Part shown: positions 40,076 to 54,911 of the stretch, in pieces
Layout of the letters: each line of letters starts with the position of its first letter
Numbering within the stretch: the stretch's first letter is position 1
Assembly: GCF_945859705.1 (NCBI RefSeq)
Contig: NC_079138.1
Span: 558,001-622,000 of the forward strand
Length of the DNA stretch: 64,000 nt
Direction of reading: 5' to 3'
DNA from: Episyrphus balteatus
Taxonomy: Eukaryota; Arthropoda; Insecta; Diptera; Syrphidae
The notes under the pieces: generated by a model
The model's database searches: none
What the model was told of the DNA's origin: nothing
What the model saw: the letters and a program-made list of their open reading frames with translations, nothing else
Made by a program: the position numbers and the translations under genes

Positions 40076-43000
40076 CAATTTAATTTTGAAAATGAAACTT
40101 AAATTTTGGCGAAAAAACTCAAAAATGTGTTTTTCTTTAATTTAAGTGCAATGACTATTTTAGCTTATTTGTTTCAAAGATACTACTAATTTACAATAAA
40201 AAACTAAATTTCAAGTAAATCCATTAAGCAGTTTTGAAGGAATCGATTTTTGAAAATAAAAATTCATATTTTTTTAATAAAAAAAAATTTCGTTGTATGA
40301 AAACTTTTTTCAATTTTGCACTATTATTTACTTTAATGGTTTTGTTTTGTAGATAATTTCCATATTAACATCATATCAAAATTTAAAGAAATTTCATCGA
40401 GCAGATTTTAAACAATTTAATTTTGAAAATGAAACTTAAATTTTGGCGAAAAAACTCAAAAATGTGTTTTTCTTTAATTTAAGTGCAATGACTATTTTAG
40501 CTTATTTGTTTCAAAGATACTACTAATTTACAATAAAAAACTAAATTTCAAGTAAATCCATTAAGCAGTTTTGAAGGAATCGATTTTTGAAAATAAAAAT
40601 TCATATTTTTTTAATAAAAAAAAATTTCGTTGTATGAAAACTTTTTTCAATTTTGCACTATTATTTACTTTAATGGTTTTGTTTTGTAGATAATTTCCAT
40701 ATTAACATCATATCAAAATTTAAAGAAATTTCATCGAGCAGATTTTAAACAATTTAATTTTGAGAATGAAACTTAAATTTTGGCGAAAAAACTCAAAAAT
40801 GTGTTTTTCTTTAATTTAAGTGCAATGACTATTTTAGCTTATTTGTTTCAAAGATACTACTAATTTACAATAAAAAACTAAATTTCAAGTAAATCCATTA
40901 AGCAGTTTTGAAGGAATCGATTTTTGAAAATAAAAATTCATATTTTTTTAATAAAAAAAAATTTCGTTGTATGAAAACTTTTTTCAATTTTGCACTATTA
41001 TTTACTTTAATGGTTTTGTTTTGTAGATAATTTCCATATTAACATCATATCAAAATTTAAAGAAATTTCATCGAGCAGATTTTAAACAATTTAATTTTGA
41101 GAATGAAACTTAAATTTTGGCGAAAAAACTCAAAAATGTGTTTTTCTTTAATTTAAGTGCAATGACTATTTTAGCTTATTTGTTTCAAAGATACTACTAA
41201 TTTACAATAAAAAACTAAATTTCAAGTAAATCCATTAAGCAGTTTTGAAGGAATCGATTTTTGAAAATAAAAATTCATATTTTTTTAATAAAAAAAAATT
41301 TCGTTGTATGAAAACTTTTTTCAATTTTGCACTATTATTTACTTTAATGGTTCTGTTTTGTAGATAATTTCCATATTAACATCATATCAAAATTTAAAGA
41401 AATTTCATCGAGCAGATTTTAAACAATTTAATTTTGAAAATGAAACTTAAATTTTGGCGAAAAAACTCAAAAATGTGTTTTTCTTTAATTTAAGTGCAAT
41501 GACTATTTTAGCTTATTTGTTTCAAAGATACTACTAATTTACAATAAAAAACTAAATTTCAAGTAAATCCATTAAGCAGTTTTGAAGGAATCGATTTTTG
41601 AAAATAAAAATTCATATTTTTTTAATAAAAAAAAATTTCGTTGTATGAAAACTTTTTTCAATTTTGCACTATTATTTACTTTAATGGTTTTGTTTTGTAG
41701 ATAATTTCCATATTAACATCATATCAAAATTTAAAGAAATTTCATCGAGCAGATTTTAAACAATTTAATTTTGAAAATGAAACTTAAATTTTGGCGAATA
41801 AACTCAAAAATGTGTTTTTCTTTAATTTAAGTGCAATGACTATTTTAGCTTATTTGTTTCAAAGATACCACTAATTTACAATAAAAAACTAAATTTCAAG
41901 TAAATCCATTAAGCAATTTTGAAGGAATCGATTTTTGAAAATAAAAATTCATATTTTTTTAATAAAAAAAAATTTCGTTGTATGAAAACTTTTTTCAATT
42001 TTGCACTATTATTTACTTTAATGGTTTTGTTTTGTAGATAATTTCCATATCAACATCATATCAAAATTTAAAGAAATTTCATCGAGCAGATTTTAAACAA
42101 TTTAATTTTGAAAATGAAACTTAAATTTTGGCGAAAAAACTCAAAAATGTGTTTTTCTTTAATTTAAGTGCAATGACTATTTTAGCTTATTTGTTTCAAA
42201 GATACTACTAATTTACAATAAAAAACTAAATTTCAAGTAAATCCATTAAGCAGTTTTGAAGGAATCGATTTTTGAAAATAAAAATTCATATTTTTTTAAT
42301 AAAAAAAAATTTCGTTGTATGAAAACTTTTTTCAATTTTGCACTATTATTTACTTTAATGGTTTTGTTTTGTAGATAATTTCCATATCAACATCATATCA
42401 AAATTTAAAGAAATTTCATCGAGCAGATTTTAAACAATTTAATTTTGAAAATGAAACTTAAATTTTGGCGAAAAAACTCAAAAATGTGTTTTTCTTTAAT
42501 TTAAGTGCAATGACTATTTTAGCTTATTTGTTTCAAAGATACTACTAATTTACAATAAAAAACTAAATTTCAAGTAAATCCATTAAGCAGTTTTGAAGGA
42601 ATCGATTTTTGAAAATAAAAATTCATATTTTTTTAATAAAAAAAAATTTCGTTGTATGAAAACTTTTTTCAATTTTGCACTATTATTTACTTTAATGGTT
42701 TTGTTTTGTAGATAATTTCCATATCAACATCATATCAAAATTTAAAGAAATTTCATCGAGCAGATTTTAAACAATTTAATTTTGAAAATGAAACTTAAAT
42801 TTTGGCGAAAAAACTCAAAAATGTGTTTTTCTTTAATTTAAGTGCAATGACTATTTTAGCTTATTTGTTTCAAAGATACTACTAATTTACAATAAAAAAC
42901 TAAATTTCAAGTAAATCCATTAAGCAGTTTTGAAGGAATCGATTTTTGAAAATAAAAATTCATATTTTTTTAATAAAAAAAAATTTCGTTGTATGAAAAC

Positions 43001-43757
43001 TTTTTTCAATTTTGCACTATTATTTACTGTAATGGTTTTGTTTTGTAGATAATTTCCATATTAACATCATATCAAAATTTAAAGAAATTTCATCGAGCAG
43101 ATTGTAAACAATTTAATTTTGAAAATGAAACTTAAATTTTGGCGAAAAAACTCAAAAATGTGTTTTTCTTTAATTTAAGTGCAATGACTATTTTAGCTTA
43201 TTTGTTTCAAAGATACTACTAATTTACAATAAAAAACTAAATTTCAAGTAAATCCATTAAGCAGTTTTGAAGGAATCGATTTTTGAAAATAAAAATTCAT
43301 ATTTTTTAATAAAAAAAAATTTCGTTGTATGAAAACTTTTTTCAATTTTGCACTATTATTTACTTTAATGGTTTTGTTTTGTAGATAATTTCCATATTAA
43401 CATCATATCAAAATTTAAAGAAATTTCATCGAGCAGATTTTAAACAACTTAATTTTGAAAATGAAACTTAAATTTTGGCGAAAAAACTCAAAAATGTGTT
43501 TTTCTTTAATTTAAGTGCAATGACTATTTTAGCTTATTTGTTTCAAAGATACTACTAATTTACAATAAAAAACTAAATTTCAATTAAATCCATTAAGCAG
43601 TTTTGAAGGAATCGATTTTTGAAAATAAAAATTCATATTTTTTTAATAAAAAAAAATTTCGTTGTATGAAAACTTTTTTCAATTTTGCACTATTATTTAC
43701 TTTAATGGTTTTGTTTTGTAGATAATTTCCATATCAACATCATATCAAAATTTAAAC
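39767..43757. repeat. Eleven-monomer spaced duplicate with 25-bp deletion
   Basis: Three rare changes in one monomer, acaactta (39767), caattaaatcc (39903) and a 25-bp deletion ending at 40076, are repeated at 43448, 43584 and 43757, each exactly 3681 bp later. Eleven monomers less the 25-bp deletion and a 1-bp T-run loss near 43302 give 3681. The deletion removed sequence between two TTTAAA motifs. Markers between the two copies are not all shared, so either the intervening block diverged or only this monomer was copied by conversion. Confidence 0.88.
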
Positions 43758-44321
43758 AATTTAATTTTGAAAATGAAACTTAAATTTTGGCGAAAAAACT
43801 CAAAAATGTGTTTTTCTTTAATTTAAGTGCAATGACTATTTTAGCTTATTTGTTTCAAAGATACTACTAATTTACAATAAAAAACTAAATTTCAAGTAAA
43901 TCCATTAAGCAGTTTTGAAGGAATCGATTTTTGAAAATAAAAATTCATATTTTTTTAATAAAAAAAAATTTCGTTGTATGAAAACTTTTTTCAATTTTGC
44001 ACTATTATTTACTTTAATGGTTTTGTTTTGTAGATAATTTCCATATTAACATCATATCAAAATTTAAAGAAATTTCATCGAGCAGATTTTAAACAATTTA
44101 ATTTTGAAAATGAAACTTAAATTTTGGCGAAAAAACTCAAAAATGTGTTTTTCTTTAATTTAAGTGCAATGACTATTTTAGCTTATTTGTTTCAAAGATA
44201 CTACTAATTTACAATAAAAAACTAAATTTCAAGTAAATCCATTAAGCAGTTTTGAAGGAATCGATTTATGAAAATAAAAATTCATATTTTTTTAATAAAA
44301 AAAAATTTCGTTGTATGAAAA

Positions 44322-44332
44322 CTTTTTAAATT
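44322..44332. other. 128-bp deletion junction in a monomer
   Basis: gaaaacttttt is joined to aaattttggcg; anchor spacing is 209 bp (44128 to 44337). The two parent sites read tgaaaactttttt and tgaaacttaaat, which resemble each other and may have mispaired. This is the largest deletion in the window and is seen once. The adjacent cgatttatg change near 44268 is also private. Confidence 0.88.
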
Positions 44333-45810
44333 TTGGCGAAAAAACTCAAAAATGTGTTTTTCTTTAATTTAAGTGCAATGACTATTTTAGCTTATTTGTT
44401 TCAAAGATACTACTAATTTACAATAAAAAACTAAATTTCAAGTAAATCCATTAAGCAGTTTTGAAGGAATCGATTTTTGAAAATAAAAATTCATATTTTT
44501 TTAATAAAAAAAAATTTCGTTGTATGAAAACTTTTTTCAATTTTGCACTATTATTTACTTTAATGGTTTTTTTTTGTAGATAATTTCCATATCAACATCA
44601 TATCAAAATTTAAAGAAATTTCATCGAGCAGATTTTAAACAATTTAATTTTGAAAATGAAACTTAAATTTTGGCGAAAAAACTCAAAAATGTGTTTTTCT
44701 TTAATTTAAGTGCAATGACTATTTTAGCTTATTTGTTTCAAAGATACTACTAATTTACAATAAAAAACTAAATTTCAAGTAAATCCATTAAGCAGTTTTG
44801 AAGGAATCGATTTTTGAAAATAAAAATTCATATTTTTTTAATAAAAAAAAATTTCGTTGTATGAAAACTTTTTTCAATTTTGCACTATTATTTACTTTAA
44901 TGGTTTTGTTTTGTAGATAATTTCCATATTAACATCATATCAAAATTTAAAGAAATTTCATCGAGCAGATTTTAAACAACTTAATTTTGAAAATGAAACT
45001 TAAATTTTGGCGAAAAAACTCAAAAATGTGTTTTTCTTTAATTTAAGTGCAATGACTATTTTAGCTTATTTGTTTCAAAGATACTACTAATTTACAATAA
45101 AAAACTAAATTTCAAGTAAATCCATTAAGCAGTTTTGAAGGAATCGATTTTTGAAAATAAAAATTCATATTTTTTTAATAAAAAAAAATTTCGTTGTATG
45201 AAAACTTTTTTCAATTTTGCACTATTATTTACTTTAATGGTTTTGTTTTGTAGATAATTTCCATATTAACATCATATCAAAATTTAAAGAAATTTCATCG
45301 AGCAGATTTTAAACACCTTAATTTTGAAAATGAAACTTAAATTTTGGCGAAAAAACTCAAAAATGTGTTTTTCTTTAATTTAAGTGCAATGACTATTTTA
45401 GCTTATTTGTTTCAAAGATACTACTAATTTACAATAAAAAACTAAATTTCAAGTAAATCCATTAAGCAGTTTTGAAGGAATCGATTTTTGAAAATAAAAA
45501 TTCATATTTTTTTAATAAAAAAAAATTTCGTTGTATGAAAACTTTTTTCAATTTTGCACTATTATTTACTTTAATGGTTTTGTTTTGTAGATAATTTCCA
45601 TATCAACATCATATCAAAATTTAAAGAAATTTCATCGAGCAGATTTTAAACAATTCAATTTTGAAAATGAAACTTAAATTTTGGCGAAAAAACTCAAAAA
45701 TGTGTTTTTCTTTAATTTAAGTGCAATGACTATTTTAGCTTATTTGTTTCAAAGATACTACTAATTTACAATAAAAAACTAAATTTCAAGTAAATCCATT
45801 AAGCAGTTTT

Positions 45811-47833
45811 AAAGGAATCGATTTTTGAAAATAAAAATTCATATTTTTTTAATAAAAAAAAATTTCGTTGTATGAAAACTTTTTTCAATTTTGCACCATT
45901 ATTTACTTTAATGGTTTTGTTTTGTAGATAATTTCCATATCAACATCATATCAAAATTTAAAGAAATTTCATCGAGGAGATTTTAAACAATTTAATTTTG
46001 AAAATGAAACTTAAATTTTGGCGAAAAAACTCAAAAATGTGTTTTTCTTTAATTTAAGTGCAATGACTATTTTAGCTTATTTGTTTCAAAGATACTACTA
46101 ATTTACAATAAAAAACTAAATTTCAAGTAAATCCATTAAGCAGTTTTGAAGGAATCGATTTTTGAAAATAAAAATTCATATTTTTTTAATAAAAAAAAAT
46201 TTCGTTGTATGAAAACTTTTTTCAATTTTGCACTATTATTTACTTTAATGGTTTTGTTTTGTAGATAATTTCCATATTAACATCATATCAAAATTTAAAG
46301 AAATTTCATCAAGCAGATTTTAAACAATTTAATTTTGAAAATGAAACTTAAATTTTGGCGAAAAAACTCAAAAATGTGTTTTTCTTTAATTTAAGTGCAA
46401 TGACTATTTTAGCTTATTTGTTTCAAAGATACTACTAATTTACAATAAAAAACTAAATTTCAAGTAAATCCATTAAGCAGTTTTGAAGGAATCGATTTTT
46501 GAAAATAAAAATTCATATTTTTTTAATAAAAAAAAATTTCGTTGTATGAAAACTTTTTTCAATTTTGCACTATTATTTACTTTAATGGTTTTGTTTTGTA
46601 GATAATTTCCATATTAACATCATATCAAAATTTAAAGAAATTTCATCGAGCAGATTTTAAACAACTTAATTTTGAAAATGAAACTTAAATTTTGGCGAAA
46701 AAACTCAAAAATGTGTTTTTCTTTAATTTAAGTGCAATGACTATTTTAGCTTATTTGTTTCAAAGATACTACTAATTTACAATAAAAAACTAAATTTCAA
46801 GTAAATCCATTAAGCAGTTTTGAAGGAATCGATTTTTGAAAATAAAAATTCATATTTTTTTAATAAAAAAAAATTTCGTTGTATGAAAACTTTTTTCAAT
46901 TTTGCACTATTATTTACTTTAATGGTTTTGTTTTGTAGATAATTTCCATATTAACATCATATCAAAATTTAAAGAAATTTCATCGAGCAGATTTTAAACA
47001 ATTTAATTTTGAAAATGAAACTTAAATTTTGGCGAAAAAACTCAAAAATGTGTTTTTCTTTAATTTAAGTGCAATGACTATTTTAGCTTATTTGTTTCAA
47101 AGATACTACTAATTTACAATAAAAAACTAAATTTCAAGTAAATCCATTAAGCAGTTTTGAAGGAATCGATTTTTGAAAATAAAAATTCATATTTTTTTAA
47201 TAAAAAAAAATTTCGTTGTATGAAAACTTTTTTCAATTTTGCACTATTATTTACTTTAATGGTTTTGTTTTGTAGATAATTTCCATATTAACATCATATC
47301 AAAATTTAAAGAAATTTCATCGAGCAGATTTTAAACAATTTAATTTTGAAAATGAAACTTAAATTTTGGCGAAAAAACTCAAAAATGTGTTTTTCTTTAA
47401 TTTAAGTGCAATGACTATTTTAGCTTATTTGTTTTAAAGATACTACTAATTTACAATAAAAAACTAAATTTCAAGTAAATCCATTAAGCAGTTTTGAAGG
47501 AATCGATTTTTGAAAATAAAAATTCATATTTTTTTAATAAAAAAAAATTTCGTTGTATGAAAACTTTTTTTAATTTTGCACTATTATTTACTTTAATGGT
47601 TTTGTTTTGTAGATAATTTCCATATTAACATCATATCAAAATTTAAAGAAATTTCATCGAGCAGATTTTAAACAATTTAATTTTGAAAATGAAACTTAAA
47701 TTTTGGCGAAAAAACTCAAAAATGTGTTTTTCTTTAATTTAAGTGCAATGACTATTTTAGCTTATTTGTTTCAAAGATACTACTAATTTACAATAAAAAA
47801 CTAAATTTCAAGTAAATCCATTAAGCAGTTTTA
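45811..47833. repeat. Six-monomer spaced markers, 45.8-47.8 kb
   Basis: The rare change gttttaaagg (G to A) occurs at 45811 and 47833, 2022 bp or six monomers apart, and nowhere else that I found. Between them are private variants (gcaccatt near 45895, atcgaggag near 45976, atcaagcag near 46310) and several acaactta copies (44990, 46670). Only one shared marker supports the duplication, so it is tentative. Confidence 0.5.
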
Positions 47834-49176
47834 AAGGAATCGATTTTTGAAAATAAAAATTCATATTTTTTTAATAAAAAAAAATTTCGTTGTATGAAAA
47901 CTTTTTTCAATTTTGCACTATTATTTACTTTAATGGTTTTGTTTTGTAGATAATTTCCATATCAACATCATATCAAAATTTAAAGAAATTTCATCGAGCA
48001 GATTTTAAACAATTTAATTTTGAAAATGAAACTTAAATTTTGGCGAAAAAACTCAAAAATGTGTTTTTCTTTAATTTAAGTGCAATGACTATTTTAGCTT
48101 ATTTGTTTCAAAGATACTACTAATTTACAATAAAAAACTAAATTTCAAGTAAATCCATTAAGCAGTTTTGAAGGAATCGATTTTTGAAAATAAAAATTCA
48201 TATTTTTTTAATAAAAAAAAAATTTCGTTGTATGAAAACTTTTTTCAATTTTGCACTATTATTTACTTTAATGGTTTTGTTTTGTAGTTAATTTCCATAT
48301 TAACATCATATCAAAATTTAAAGAAATTTCATCGAGCAGATTTTAAACAATTTAATTTTGAAAATGAAACTTAAATTTTGGCGAAAAAACTCAAAAATGT
48401 GTTTTTCTTTAATTTAAGTGCAATGACTATTTTAGCTTATTTGTTTCAAAGATACTACTAATTTACAATAAAAAACTAAATTTCAAGTAAATCCATTAAG
48501 CAGTTTTGAAGGAATCGATTTTTGAAAATAAAAATTCATATTTTTTTAATAAAAAAAAATTTCGTTGTATGAAAACTTTTTTCAATTTTGCACTATTATT
48601 TACTTTAATGGTTTTGTTTTGTAGATAATTTCCATATTAACATCATATCAAAATTTAAAGAAATTTCATCGAGCAGATTTTAAACAATTTAATTTTGAAA
48701 ATGAAACTTAAATTTTGGCGAAAAAACTCAAAAATGTGTTTTTCTTTAATTTAAGTGCAATGACTATTTTAGCTTATTTGTTTCAAAGATACTACTAATT
48801 TACAATAAAAAACTAAATTTCAAGTAAATCCATTAAGCAGTTTTGAAGGAATCGATTTTTGAAAATAAAAATTCATATTTTTTTAATAAAAAAAAATTTC
48901 GTTGTATGAAAACTTTTTTCAATTTTGCACTATTATTTACTTTAATGGTTTTGTTTTGTAGATAATTTCCATATTAACATCATATCAAAATTTAAAGAAA
49001 TTTCATCGAGCAGATTTTAAACAATTTAATTTTGAAAATGAAACTTAAATTTTGGCGAAAAAACTCAAAAATGTGTTTTTCTTTAATTTAAGTGCAATGA
49101 CTATTTTAGCTTATTTGTTTCAAAGATACTACTAATTTACAATAAAAAACTAAATTTCAAGTAAATCCATTAAGCA

Positions 49177-51605
49177 ATTTTGAAGGAATCGATTTTTGAA
49201 AATAAAAATTCATATTTTTTTAATAAAAAAAAATTTCGTTGTATGAAAACTTTTTTCAATTTTGCACTATTATTTACTTTAATGGTTTTGTTTTGTAGAT
49301 AATTTCCATATTAACATCATATCAAAATTTAAAGAAATTTCATCGAGCAGATTTTAAACAATTTAATTTTGAAAATGAAACTTAAATTTTGGCGAAAAAA
49401 CTCAAAAATGTGTTTTTCTTTAATTTAAGTGCAATGACTATTTTAGCTTATTTGTTTCAAAGATACTACTAATTTACAATAAAAAACTAAATTTCAAGTA
49501 AATCCATTAAGCAGTTTTGAAGGAATCGATTTTTGAAAATAAAAATTCATATTTTTTTAATAAAAAAAAATTTCGTTGTATGAAAACTTTTTTTAATTTT
49601 GCACTATTATTTACTTTAATGGTTTTGTTTTGTAGATAATTTCTATATTAACATCATATCAAAATTTAAAGAAATTTCATCGAGCAGATTTTAAACAATT
49701 TAATTTTGAAAATGAAACTTAAATTTTGGCGAAAAAACTCAAAAATGTGTTTTTCTTTAATTTAAGTGCAATGACTATTTTAGCTTATTTGTTTCAAAGA
49801 TACTACTAATTTACAATAAAAAACTAAATTTCAAGTAAATCCATTAAGCAGTTTTGAAGGAATCGATTTTTGAAAATAAAAATTCATATTTTTTTAATAA
49901 AAAAAAATTTCGTTGTATTAAAACTTTTTTCAATTTTGCACTATTATTTACTTTAATGGTTTTGTTTTGTAGATAATTTCCATATCAACATCATATCAAA
50001 ATTTAAAGAAATTTCATCGAGCAGATTTTAAACAATTTAATTTTGAAAATGAAACTTAAATTTTGGCGAAAAAACTCAAAAATGTGTTTTTCTTTAATTT
50101 AAGTGCAATGACTATTTTAGCTTATTTGTTTCAAAGATACTACTAATTTACAATAAAAAACTAAATTTCAAGTAAATCCATTAAGCAGTTTTGAAGGAAT
50201 CGATTTTTGAAAATAAAAATTCATATTTTTTTAATAAAAAAAAATTTCGTTGTATGAAAACTTTTTTCAATTTTGCACTATTATTTACTTTAATGGTTTT
50301 GTTTTGTAGATAATTTCCATATTAACATCATATCAAAATTTAAAGAAATTTCATCGAGCAGATTTTAAACAATTTAATTTTGAAAATGAAACTTAAATTT
50401 TGGCGAAAAAACTCAAAAATGTGTTTTTCTTTAATTTAAGTGCAATGACTATTTTAGCTTATTTGTTTCAAAGATACTACTAATTTACAATAAAAAACTA
50501 AATTTCAAGTAAATCCATTAAGCAGTTTTGAAGGAATCGATTTTTGAAAATAAAAATTCATATTTTTTTAATAAAAAAAAATTTCGTTGTATGAAAACTT
50601 TTTTCAATTTTGCACTATTATTTACTTTAATGGTTTTGTTTTGTAGATAATTTCCATATTAACATCATATCAAAATTTAAAGAAATTTCATCGAGCAGAT
50701 TTTAAACAATTTAATTTTGAAAATGAAACTTAAATTTTGGCGAAAAAACTCAAAAATGTGTTTTTCTTTAATTTAAGTGCAATGACTATTTTAGCTTATT
50801 TGTTTCAAAGATACTACTAATTTACAATAAAAAACTAAATTTCAAGTAAATCCATTAAGCAATTTTGAAGGAATCGATTTTTGAAAATAAAAATTCATAT
50901 TTTTTTAATAAAAAAAAATTTCGTTGTATGAAAACTTTTTTCAATTTTGCACTATTATTTACTTTAATGGTTTTGTTTTGTAGATAATTTCCATATTAAC
51001 ATCATATCAAAATTTAAAGAAATTTCATCGAGCAGATTTTAAACAATTTAATTTTGAAAATGAAACTTAAATTTTGGCGAAAAAACTCAAAAATGTGTTT
51101 TTTCTTTAATTTAAGTGCAATGACTATTTTAGCTTATTTGTTTCAAAGATACTACTAATTTACAATAAAAAACTAAATTTCAAGTAAATCCATTAAGCAG
51201 TTTTGAAGGAATCGATTTTTGAAAATAAAAATTCATATTTTTTTAATAAAAAAAAATTTCGTTGTATGAAAACTTTTTTTAATTTTGCACTATTATTTAC
51301 TTTAATGGTTTTGTTTTGTAGATAATTTCTATATTAACATCATATCAAAATTTAAAGAAATTTCATCGAGCAGATTTTAAACAATTTAATTTTGAAAATG
51401 AAACTTAAATTTTGGCGAAAAAACTCAAAAATGTGTTTTTCTTTAATTTAAGTGCAATGACTATTTTAGCTTATTTGTTTCAAAGATACTACTAATTTAC
51501 AATAAAAAACTAAATTTCAAGTAAATCCATTAAGCAGTTTTGAAGGAATCGATTTTTGAAAATAAAAATTCATATTTTTTTAATAAAAAAAAATTTCGTT
51601 GTATT
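49177..51605. repeat. Five-monomer duplication (1685/1686 bp)
   Basis: Linked changes gcaatttt (49177, 50862), ctttttttaatttt (near 49592, 51280), ttctatatt (49644, 51330) and gtattaaa (49919, 51605) recur after five monomers. The spacing rises from 1685 to 1686 past an extra T at about 51097, which is private to the second copy. The second copy also has gtattaaacc where the first has gtattaaaac. Confidence 0.9.
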
Positions 51606-54600
51606 AAACCTTTTTTCAATTTTGCACTATTATTTACTTTAATGGTTTTGTTTTGTAGATAATTTCCATATCAACATCATATCAAAATTTAAAGAAATTT
51701 CATCGAGCAGATTTTAAACAATTTAATTTTGAAAATGAAACTTAAATTTTGGCGAAAAAACTCAAAAATGTGTTTTTCTTTAATTTAAGTGCAATGACTA
51801 TTTTAGCTTATTTGTTTCAAAGATACTACTAATTTACAATAAAAAACTAAATTTCAAGTAAATCCATTAAGCAGTTTTGAAGGAATCGATTTTTGAAAAT
51901 AAAAATTCATATTTTTTTAATAAAAAAAAATTTCGTTGTATGAAAACTTTTTTCAATTTTGCACTATTATTTACTTTAATGGTTTTGTTTTGTAGATAAT
52001 TTCCATATTAACATCATATCAAAATTTAAAGAAATTTCATCGAGCAGATTTTAAACAATTTAATTTTGAAAATGAAACTTAAATTTTGGCGAAAAAACTC
52101 AAAAATGTGTTTTTCTTTAATTTAAGTGCAATGACTATTTTAGCTTATTTGTTTCAAAGATACTACTAATTTACAATAAAAAACTAAATTTCAAGTAAAT
52201 CCATTAAGCAGTTTTGAAGGAATCGATTTTTGAAAATAAAAATTCATATTTTTTTAATAAAAAAAAATTTCGTTGTATGAAAACTTTTTTCAATTTTGCA
52301 CTATTATTTACTGTAATGGTTTTGTTTTGTAGATAATTTCTATATCATTATCATATCAAAATTTAAAGAAATTTCATCGAGCAGATTTTAAACAATTTAA
52401 TTTTGAAAATGAAACTTAAATTTTGGCGAAAAAACTCAAAAATGTGTTTTTCTTTAATTTAAGTGCAATGACTATTTTAGCTTATTTGTTTCAAAGATAC
52501 TACTAATTTACAATAAAAAACTAAATTTCAAGTAAATCCATTAAGCAGTTTTGAAGGAATCGATTTTTGAAAATAAAAATTCATATTTTTTTAATAAAAA
52601 AAAATTTCGTTGTATGAAAACTTTTTTCAATTTTGCACTATTATTTACTTTAATGGTTTTGTTTTGTAGATAATTTCCATATCAACATCATATCAAAATT
52701 TAAAGAAATTTCATCGAGCAGATTTTAAACAATTTAATTTTGAAAATGAAACTTAAATTTTGGCGAAAAAACTCAAAAATGTGTTTTTCTTTAATTTAAG
52801 TGCAATGACTATTTTAGCTTATTTGTTTCAAAGATACTACTAATTTACAATAAAAAACTAAATTTCAAGTAAATCCATTAAGCAGTTTTGAAGGAATCGA
52901 TTTTTGAAAATAAAAATTCATATTTTTTTAATAAAAAAAAATTTCGTTGTATGAAAACTTTTTTCAATTTTGCACTATTATTTACTTTAATGGTTTTGTT
53001 TTGTAGATAATTTCCATATTAACATCATATCAAAATTTAAAGAAATTTCATCGAGCAGATTTTAAACAATTTAATTTTGAAAATGAAACTTAAATTTTGG
53101 CGAAAAAACTAAAAAAATGTGTTTTTCTTTAATTTAAGTGCAATGACTATTTTAGCTTATTTGTTTCAAAGATACTACTAATTTACAATAAAAAACTAAA
53201 TTTCAAGTAAATCTATTAAGCAGTTTTGAAGGAATCGATTTTTGAAAATAAAAATTCATATTTTTTTAATAAAAAAAAATTTCGTTGTATGAAAACTTTT
53301 TTCAATTTTGCACTATTATTTACTTTAATGGTTTTGTTTTGTAGATAATTTCCATATCAACATCATATCAAAATTTAAAGAAATTTCATCGAGCAGATTT
53401 TAAACAATTTAATTTTGAAAATGAAACTTAAATTTTGGCGAAAAAACTCAAAAATGTGTTTTTCTTTAATTTAAGTGCAATGACTATTTTAGCTTATTTG
53501 TTTCAAAGATACTACTAATTTACAATAAAAAACTAAATTTCAAGTAAATCCATTAAGCAGTTTTGAAGGAATCGATTTTTGAAAATAAAAATTCATATTT
53601 TTTTAATAAAAAAAAATTTCGTTGTATGAAAACTTTTTTCAATTTTGCACTATTATTTACTTTAATGGTTTTGTTTTGTAGATAATTTCCATATCAACAT
53701 CATATCAAAATTTAAAGAAATTTCATCGAGCAGATTTTAAACAATTTAATTTTGAAAATGAAACTTAAATTTTGGCGAAAAAACTCAAAAATGTGTTTTT
53801 CTTTAATTTAAGTGCAATGACTATTTTAGCTTATTTGTTTCAAAGATACTACTAATTTACAATCAAAAACTAAATTTCAAGTAAATCCATTAAGCAGTTT
53901 TGAAGGAATCGATTTTTGAAAATAAAAATTCATATTTTTTTAATAAAAAAAAATTTCGTTGTATGAAAACTTTTTTCAATTTTGCACTATTATTTACTTT
54001 AATGGTTTTGTTTTGTAGATAATTTCCATATTAACATCATATCAAAATTTAAAGAAATTTCATCGAGCAGATTTTAAACAATTTAATTTTGAAAATGAAA
54101 CTTAAATTTTGGCGAAAAAACTCAAAAATGTGTTTTTCTTTAATTTAAGTGCAATGACTATTTTAGCTTATTTGTTTCAAAGATACTACTAATTTACAAT
54201 AAAAAACTAAATTTCAAGTAAATCCATTAAGCAGTTTTGAAGGAATCGATTTTTGAAAATAAAAATTCATATTTTTTTAATAAAAAAAAATTTCGTTGTA
54301 TGAAAACTTTTTTCAATTTTGCACTATTATTTACTTTAATGGTTTTGTTTTGTAGATAATTTCCATATTAACATCATATCAAAATTTAAAGAAATTTCAT
54401 CGAGCAGATTTTAAACAATTTAATTTTGAAAATGAAACTTAAATTTTGGCGAAAAAACTCAAAAATGTGTTTTTCTTTAATTTAAGTGCAATGACTATTT
54501 TAGCTTATTTGTTTCAAAGATACTACTAATTTACAATAAAAAACTAAATTTCAAGTAAATCCATTAAGCAGTTTTGAAGGAATCGATTTTTGAAAATAAA

Positions 54601-54911
54601 AATTCATATTTTTTTAATAAAAAAAAATTTCGTTGTATGAAAACTTTTTTCAATTTTGCACTATTATTTACTTTAATGGTTTTGTTTTGTAGATAATTTC
54701 CATATTAACATCATATCAAAATTTAAAGAAATTTCATCGAGCAGATTTTAAACAATTTAATTTTGAAAATGAAACTTAAATTTTGGCGAAAAAACTCAAA
54801 AATGTGTTTTTCTTTAATTTAAGTGCAATGACTATTTTAGCTTATTTGTTTCAAAGATACTACTAATTTACAATAAAAAACTAAATTTCAAGTAAATCCA
54901 TTAAGCAGTTT

